NCBI RefSeq assembly: GCF_900105515.1
Contig: NZ_FNSY01000001.1
Coordinates: 558,001 to 622,000 of the forward strand
DNA: 64,000 nt
Direction of reading: 5' to 3'
From: Streptomyces sp. 2131.1
Lineage (GTDB): Bacteria > Actinomycetota > Actinomycetes > Streptomycetales > Streptomycetaceae
Positions within the stretch are counted from its first letter, which is position 1; each line of letters starts with the position of its first letter. Shown here piece after piece: positions 58,477-64,000 of this stretch. The notes under the pieces were generated by a model. It saw nothing but the letters and a program-made list of their open reading frames with translations. It did no database searches and was not told where the DNA came from. The translations under genes and the position numbers were made by a program.

Positions 58477-61109
58477 TCACTCGGTGGACCGGATCGACGC
58501 GCGTGCCTGCTGGGCGCGGGCGGCCAGTCCTTCGGCGCCGCAGGCCGCTGCCAGTTTGTGCGCACGGGCCAGTTCGCGGGGCGAGCGGGTGGCGATGCCG
58601 TAGTCGACGAGCGCCTGGGCGAACTCGTAGCCGGAGGGCGACGCCTCCAGGTGGCGGACCGCCTCGCCCAGCAGGTGCACGGCCTCCTCCGGGCGGGCGA
58701 AGAGGGCCACGCAGCGCAGGGCCTCGCCGATGGCGGTCTCCGTGCCGAACCGCTCCGCGTGGACCCGGGCCGTGTTGGCGAGCTGGGCGGCGCGGCCCGG
58801 GTCCTCGTCGGCCAGGGCGCGTGCCAGGTCGCCGGCCCAGGGGCCCCAGATGCCGTTGAACCGGCCGCGCGGCTCCAGCGAGCGCCCGGCGGCCTCCAGC
58901 TCGGTCACCGCTTCCTTCGTACGGCCTTCGGCCAGGAGCAGGCGGCCCCGGACGCACGGCGCGTCCGGCAGCACCATGGCGCTCGGGTACGGCAGGCCGA
59001 AGTCGTACTGGTCGGCGATCTTGCGGGCCTCGGGGACCCTGCCCCGGGCCAGCAGGGTGTCGATGAGCAGGCAGGCCGCGTCCCAGTGGACGGGGAGTCC
59101 GCTGCCGACGCGGTCCGCGAGGCGCAGCCCCTCGCGCAGGAAGCCCTCCGCCTCGGCGAGACGGCCCCGGCGGCGGTGGACCAGGCCGAGCAGGGTGTGC
59201 GCGAACGCCAGGTGGGCGCCGCTCCAGCCGGAGATCTCGAAGGCCCGGACCGCCTCGCCGAAGAGCTCCTCGGCACGGTCGAGCCGGTCCGTGAAGGCGT
59301 AGGTGATCCCGAGCAGGGTGGGGAGCTCGAAGCCCCACTCGGCGTCGGTCCAGCCGAGTCCGCGTGCGGGGTGACCGTCGACCAGGGCGCGCTCGCAGAG
59401 GTCCACGATGACTTCGGCGTTCTCGCCGCGCAGCATGGCGTCGAAGGCGCGCAGGGTGAGCAGGGCCCGTTCGGCGTTGTCCCGGCCGGTGAGGTGGTCG
59501 GCGTTGGCGGCGAGCCGGCGCGAGCGGCCCGGTCCGTCCTCCTCGGTGGCCTGCATGCCCTCCCAGAGGAAGTGGGCGGCCTGGAGGCGCATCAGGCCGG
59601 GTCCGGGAGCCGTGCGCTCGGCCTCGGCCGCGAGGGCCAGGGCCGCCTCCTTGAGCTGGTTGTTGTGGGACAGCGCGGCGGCGAGCCGGAAGGTGGCGTC
59701 GACCCGCAGGTCGTCGGCGAGTCCGGGCATGTCCAGGGCGGCCCGCAGGTGCTGCACGGTGGTGGCCGGGGAGCTGAGGAGCGTCGCGCAGCCCAGCTCG
59801 TACAGCAGGGTGGCGCGCACGTCGTGGCGCGGCGGCTCGTCGAGCGCGCGCTCCAGACAGCGCCGGGCGGCCTCGGGGCGCCGACGGCGAGGTGCTGCTT
59901 CGCGGCGGCCCGCAGTTGCGCGACGAGCTCCTGATCGTCGTCCGGGTGCACTTCGAGCAGGTGGCGGGAGGCCGCGGCGGGGCCGAGACCGGCGTCGGTG
60001 ATCGCCCAGGCTGCCCTTCCGTGCATGGCTGTCCGGGTGGCCGGCGGAATCGAGCGGTAGATGGCGGAGGCGATCAGCGGGTGCACGAATTCCAGCGGGT
60101 CGAACCCGGTGACGATGCGGGCCTCGCGCAGCCGGGCGGTGCAGTCCGCCGCCTCGGCCGGGCTCATCCCGGCCAGCCTCGCGGCGAGGTCCTGCGAGAT
60201 GTCGGTGCCGAGGACGGCGGCGGCCCAGGCGAAACGGTTGGCGTTGGTGCCGAGCCGTTCGAGGCGGGCGACGAGGCCGCTGCCCCGGGCGGACGCACCG
60301 AGTTCGCGCAGCAGCCCGGCGGACTCCTCCAGCGGGACCAGTTCCTTGTCCTGGACCTTGGCGACGAGCTCGACCGCCTCGTACGGGTTGCCGCCGGTGA
60401 CGGCCCAGACCTCGCGGCAGAACGGGTCGTCGGCGTGCTCGCCGAGGGTGGCGCGGACCAGCTCGGCGGTGGCGTCCGGGGTGAGGGCGCGCAGGGCGAC
60501 GCGGATCTGCGCGGGGTGGCCGCCGGCCGCGTTGCGCGCGGCCTCGCGGGCGGCGAGTTCCTCGGGGCGGTGCGCCTGGACGACGAGGACGCGCAGGTCG
60601 CCGAGGCGGGCGGTGAACGAGGAGAGCCAGGCCAGGGATTCGCCGTCCGCCCAGTGGGCGTCGTCGATGACGAGGAGCAGCGGGCGGTGGCTCAGCCGGG
60701 AGGCGAGCCGCTTCACGACGTAGTCGAGGCCGTCGCGCACACCCTGCGGATCGGTCTGCGGTCCGGACGGCTCGGCGAGGCCGAGTGCCGGGGCGGCGAT
60801 GTCGAACCAGGGGCCGAACAGGGCCCGCACGTCGTCCGGCGGGAACTGGTTCAGTGCGGGCTGGAGCAGCTGCCGTACGACGTGGAACGGCACCGAGGTG
60901 ACCGTCTCACCGCCGCGCGCCGACCAGATCGTGCACCGGTCGGCCGCCATGGCCTGGATCTCCTCCAGGAGCGCGGTCTTGCCGATGCCTGCCTCGCCGC
61001 TGTAGATCAGCAGCCCGCCGGTGGCCTGCGCCCCGCAGAGCGCGTCGATGGCTTGTGCGGCAGTGGCGAGTTCCGGTTCGCGCTCATAAAGCGGCCGGGA
61101 CGGCTTCAT
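58477..61109 (-). pseudogene. LAL-type (large ATP-binding LuxR) regulator, frameshifted and without HTH
   Basis: From 61109 the frame gives an AAA/STAND ATPase: YSGEAGIGKTALLEEI (Walker A), LLLVIDDAHWADGESL (Walker B), then TPR-like helices. At GGGG 59875-59878 (plus strand) the frame is lost; adding one base restores GAPEAARRCLERALDEP and a long TPR region that ends ARASIRSTE at 58477. The joined protein is 877 residues. The C-terminal LuxR HTH of about 60 residues, normal in this family, is absent, and there is no room for it before the tRNA gene. ATG at 61109. Confidence 0.8.
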
Positions 61110-61219
61110 GCCTACCCTCCCCCAAAGTGGTGACCATGGTGGCCGAGCCTAGTCGCGCGCGGGGTCGCACCGACAGGGGTTCGGACAGTTCGCCGCAGGT
61201 GCGGGGCACAATCGGGGGT

Positions 61220-61708
61220 GTGAACGAGACACGCAGGGACCGGGATGCCGAGGGCAGGGCGCACAACGCGCGCCCCCGCGACGGGCTGGGGCGCCCGCTG
61301 CCGTACGGGGCCCCGGGGGTGGAACGGCAGCCGGAGGGTGTCGAACGCACCGCCGGTGAGACCGTGCGCGAGGCGCAGCGCCTGCTGGACGCGGGCATGC
61401 CCTTCCACGCGCACGAGGTCTTCGAGGACGCCTGGAAGTCGGGCCCGGACGGGGAACGGGAGTTGTGGCGGGGGCTCGCCCAGCTGGCCGTGGGTCTGAC
61501 CCATGCCGCCCGGGGCAACGCGACGGGCGGGGCGCGGCTGCTGCGGCGGGGTGCGGCGGCGCTGGAGGCGTACGGGGCGGGCGAGGCGCACGGGATGGGG
61601 ATCGGGGAGCTGACCGGCTGGGCGCGTGGGCTGGCGGCGCGGGTGGAGCGTGCGGGCGCGGGCCCGGTCGACGCGGCGGCCGAGGCGCCGAGGCTCCGGA
61701 CGGGCTGA
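61220..61708 (+). CDS. DUF309 family protein
   Basis: 162 residues. The DUF309 core is visible at about 45-125: QRLLDAGMPFHAHEVFEDAWKSG, then ELWRGLAQLAVGLTHAARGN, with conserved His/Glu/Trp positions that could bind metal. The family has a helical fold with unknown function and is widely distributed in actinomycetes. GTG at 61220 is the best start. It is divergent from the LAL regulator with a 110-bp gap. Confidence 0.85.
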   Translation: MNETRRDRDAEGRAHNARPRDGLGRPLPYGAPGVERQPEGVERTAGETVREAQRLLDAGMPFHAHEVFEDAWKSGPDGERELWRGLAQLAVGLTHAARGNATGGARLLRRGAAALEAYGAGEAHGMGIGELTGWARGLAARVERAGAGPVDAAAEAPRLRTG

Positions 61709-61795
61709 TTCCGGCGCCGCGAACTCGGCCTGGTTTCGACGGCGTTGGTTGACAACGGCGAACAGGCCGGGGTGGACGCATTACGATCCGGCGTC

Positions 61796-62194
61796 ATGAG
61801 CACTTCTGACCAGGACCGGGCCGTGGACGCACCGATAGCCGAGGAGACCGCCGACGACGCGGCGGAGGCGAAGACCGAGGACGTCGTGACGGACGACCTC
61901 GCCGACGACTTCGCGGAGGGTGAGGACACCGGCGAGCGCCGGCTGACCCCGCGCCAGGCCAGACGGCTGCGCATCGTGCTCTCCTCGGTCGGGATGGTGG
62001 CGATGGCGGTGGTGCTCGGGCTGCGGCTGGCGAGCCGCGCCTCCGTCCTGGTGGTGGGGGTGTACGGGCTGGCGCTGGTCCTCTGCGGGATCGTGATCGA
62101 GCTGAGCCGCAACGGACGTACCCGGCTGGGGAGTTGGCTGCTGGCGGTCGGGCTGGTCGCGGCGATCGGTTCGGACTGGCTGCTGATTCCCTGA
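61796..62194 (+). CDS. Small membrane protein (DUF3017-like)
   Basis: 132 residues. An acidic N-terminus of about 45 residues is followed by three hydrophobic helices around 57-75, 80-98 and 112-130, the DUF3017 pattern: LRIVLSSVGMVAMAVVLGLRL, then SVLVVGVYGLALVLCGIVIE and LGSWLLAVGLVAAIGSDWL. In many Streptomyces this family is next to folate or nucleotide genes; here it is not. Confidence 0.7.
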   Translation: MSTSDQDRAVDAPIAEETADDAAEAKTEDVVTDDLADDFAEGEDTGERRLTPRQARRLRIVLSSVGMVAMAVVLGLRLASRASVLVVGVYGLALVLCGIVIELSRNGRTRLGSWLLAVGLVAAIGSDWLLIP

Positions 62195-62206
62195 GCGGTA
62201 CGGGGG

Positions 62207-63421
62207 TCAGGCGATCCGGAGGCACACCGCGCCGCCGTCCGGGGCGACGCGTTCCAGCCAGGCGGCGGTGAGGGCGAAGGAGCTGCCGGGCGGGACCGAC
62301 CGTGCCAGGCGCCGGCGGTGCAGCGGTGTCCCGTCCTGGCTGACGACGAGCAGTGGCGCGGTCAGCCGCCGGCCGGTCCGCAGCAGGAAACGGCCGCCGC
62401 CGGGCCCGGCGAGGTTCGGCGCGATCCATTCCAGCGGCGGCGTGACGGTGAGCGGCGGTCCGCCCGCCGGCCAGGCGCCGGTGGCGAGGTGGCGCAGCAC
62501 GGGTCCGGTGACGGCCCGGCCCTCGCGCGCGGCGGTCGCCGCGCTCTCCCCGCCGTGCAGGAGGTTCCCGACGGCGAAGACTCCGGGCTCCCGGGTGCGG
62601 TACGCGGGGTCGTGGGCGGGACCCTTGGTACCGGGGTCCAGCGGCAGGCCGCCGCGCCGGGCGAGTTCGTGGTCCGGGATCCAGTCGGCGGTGAACACCA
62701 CGGTGTCGCAGGCCAGCGTGGTGGTGCGGCCGTACTCGTGGCGCACCCGGACGCCTGTGAGGCGCGGGCGGCCGGTGAGTGCGGTGACGGTGGTACGGGT
62801 GAGAAGGGGTGCGCCCCCCGCTTGTCGTACGGCGGCGAAGGGGCGGGGCGGGTGCTCGGTGACGCGGGCGACGAGGTGGACTCCGGCGGTGCGCAGGGTG
62901 TCGGCCGCGGCGAGGGCGACCGGCTCGTCACCGACGACCACCGCGCGGGTGCCGACGTGCTGGTGGTGGAGATGGACCGCCTGCTGGAGTTCGCCGGTGG
63001 TGTAGACGCCGGTGGGCCGGGTGCCGGGGACGAGCCGGGCGGCGCGGGGGCGTTCGCGGGCGCCGGTGGCGAGGACGACGGCCCGGGCGGTGATGCGTTC
63101 GAGGCCGCCGGGGCCGGTGGCGTCGAGGGTGCGCGGCCCCGCCCAGCCGGTGACGGTGACGCCGGTACGGAGGGTGGCGCCGGCCATCGTGGCCTCGGCC
63201 GCGCAGTGCAGGGCGTACGCGGGTCCGCCGAGGTCGCCGGTGCGGCGTGTACCGAATCCGCCGTGGGCGCAGTGCCGCGGGATGCCGCCCGCCTGCTGCT
63301 CGCGCTCCAGGACCTCCACGTCCGGCACTCCCGCTGCGGCGAGGCCGGCGGCCGCGGCGAGTCCGGCCGGTCCGGCGCCGACGACCAGGACGTCGACGCG
63401 GCGTTCGCGGCGGGTGGTCAT
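62207..63421 (-). CDS. FAD/NAD(P)-dependent oxidoreductase, small flavoprotein subunit
   Basis: 404 residues. FAD-binding [17 protein letters not shown] at residues 15-31, a CGGIPRHC-like region and ATG-type ATGARERP follow; a second Rossmann motif is VVVGDEPVALAAADTL. The GIF-like end GVFAVGNLLHGGES has the FAD-pyrophosphate site. The layout resembles the HcnB/opine oxidase A or GlpB-like partner found with a larger FAD subunit. Overlaps the next gene upstream by 4 nt (TCAT), so both proteins should form a complex. Confidence 0.85.
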   Translation of the reverse strand: MTTRRERRVDVLVVGAGPAGLAAAAGLAAAGVPDVEVLEREQQAGGIPRHCAHGGFGTRRTGDLGGPAYALHCAAEATMAGATLRTGVTVTGWAGPRTLDATGPGGLERITARAVVLATGARERPRAARLVPGTRPTGVYTTGELQQAVHLHHQHVGTRAVVVGDEPVALAAADTLRTAGVHLVARVTEHPPRPFAAVRQAGGAPLLTRTTVTALTGRPRLTGVRVRHEYGRTTTLACDTVVFTADWIPDHELARRGGLPLDPGTKGPAHDPAYRTREPGVFAVGNLLHGGESAATAAREGRAVTGPVLRHLATGAWPAGGPPLTVTPPLEWIAPNLAGPGGGRFLLRTGRRLTAPLLVVSQDGTPLHRRRLARSVPPGSSFALTAAWLERVAPDGGAVCLRIA

Positions 63422-64000
63422 GGGCGGGCCTCCTCGATGCGGGCGCGGAGCGCGGCCCCGCAGTGGAAGCCCTGGCAGCGGCCGTTGCCGGCCCGGGTCC
63501 TGCGGGCGAGCCCTTCGGCCGAGCGGGGCGGGAGCGTCGAGGCGAAGGCGTCGCGGATCTCGCCCTCCGTGACGCGTTCGCAGTGGCAGACCACGGTGCC
63601 GTGGGCGGGGTCGCGGGCGATGAGTGCGGCGTCGAGATACGGGCGCCCGCCGGCCTCGCCGAGGTTCGGCATCGTGAGCGGGGCGAGTTCACCGGGTTCG
63701 CCGGGGTCGAGTCCGGCCTCGGGGAGGAGGGAGACGACGTACGCGGCGATAGCCATGGAGGCGGTGAGCCCGGTGGAGCGGATGCCGCCGACGGTGATGA
63801 GGCCCCGGTCCGGATGGGCCGTGATCCGGTAGTCCTCCTGCCCGGTGGCCGCCCGCAGACCGGCGTAGACGGCGGTGACCTCCTCGTCGAGCAGCCGGGG
63901 CAGGACGCGGCGTCCCTTCTCGCGGAGCAGGGCGAGTCCTTCGGCGGTGGACTCGGTGGCCGTCTTGTCGTCGATGTCCTCGGCGGTGGGGCCGAGCAGG
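63418..64000 (-). CDS. FAD-dependent oxidoreductase with C-terminal [2Fe-2S] domain (GlpA-like), 3' end of gene only
   Basis: The minus-strand gene starts beyond the right edge; 193 residues of its C-terminal part are visible, running from LLGPTAEDIDDKT. This matches the end of a DAO-type FAD domain (RGLITVGGIRSTGLTASMAIAAYV holds the GGxRStGLT motif of GlpA/GlpD). A BFD-like [2Fe-2S] domain follows: VCHCERVTEGEI and GRCQGFHC give the four Cys. Together with the smaller flavoprotein it forms a GlpA/GlpB-like or amino-alcohol oxidase pair. The substrate is unknown. Confidence 0.85.
   Translation of the reverse strand, partial: LLGPTAEDIDDKTATESTAEGLALLREKGRRVLPRLLDEEVTAVYAGLRAATGQEDYRITAHPDRGLITVGGIRSTGLTASMAIAAYVVSLLPEAGLDPGEPGELAPLTMPNLGEAGGRPYLDAALIARDPAHGTVVCHCERVTEGEIRDAFASTLPPRSAEGLARRTRAGNGRCQGFHCGAALRARIEEARP

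Overview
The window is chromosomal DNA of a streptomycete or very close relative. Evidence: very high GC with strong third-position GC bias, GTG starts and GGAGG-type ribosome sites, a xylanase A/arabinofuranosidase B divergent pair like that of S. coelicolor and S. lividans, PAS/GAF/SpoIIE phosphatases, and many families typical of Streptomyces. There is no transposase, integrase, CRISPR array or phage module. I recognise about 56 protein genes, one tRNA-Pro(GGG), a TPP riboswitch, several strong hairpin terminators and several operator-like palindromes.

Layout. 0-4.97 kb: 3' part of a secreted LPMO with a CBM2, an MgtC-like membrane protein, a PucR regulator and a fold-type III PLP decarboxylase. 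5-8.5 kb: two winged-helix proteins, a Pro-rich peptide, an Asp/Glu racemase-like protein, a GNAT, panD and a frameshifted small gene. 8.7-16.3 kb: a glycosyltransferase, a frameshifted PGRP-type amidase, a DUF1906 secreted protein, an RsbU-type phosphatase and a GNAT. 16.4-20.1 kb: a response-regulator remnant, then the xylan-degrading pair xlnA/abfB with shared operators. 20.1-28.9 kb: catalase, a nucleotidyltransferase/small protein/metallophosphoesterase operon, a YihY/holin-like/DUF3618/DUF4235 envelope operon, a pectate lyase and a frameshifted DUF3592 gene.

29-35.2 kb is a redox island: an AurF-like diiron oxygenase with a ferredoxin-ferredoxin reductase fusion, DoxX, a 2,4-dienoyl-CoA reductase-type flavoenzyme behind a 32-bp perfect palindrome, and a PadR regulator. 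35.2-37.7 kb: PAP2 phosphatase plus drug/metabolite transporter, divergent from a TetR gene across nested palindromes. 37.9-43.5 kb: an SPFH/NAD-kinase-like pair, Nudix, FBP-domain protein, formylglycine-generating enzyme and a TPP-riboswitch-controlled NCS1 transporter. 43.5-47.7 kb: a TROVE/Ro60-like protein with a 100-nt hairpin upstream, an internally deleted aldehyde dehydrogenase and an acyl-CoA synthetase. 48.3-54.1 kb: a complete peptide ABC transporter. 54.2-64 kb: a large GH2 beta-galactosidase, tRNA-Pro, a LAL-type regulator lacking its HTH, DUF309 and DUF3017-like proteins, and two overlapping flavoprotein genes running off the end.

Two themes stand out. Polysaccharide breakdown genes (LPMO-CBM2, GH10-CBM13, GH62-CBM13, PL1, GH2) are scattered with their own operators rather than in one operon. 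Four otherwise plausible genes carry single-base changes in G/C homopolymers, which points to sequence error as much as decay. The two clear decayed genes are the response-regulator and aldehyde-dehydrogenase remnants. The most promising uncharacterised items are the Ro60-like gene with its candidate Y-like RNA, the diiron oxygenase/ferredoxin-reductase island, the SPFH/NAD-kinase-like pair, and the two large palindromic operators.
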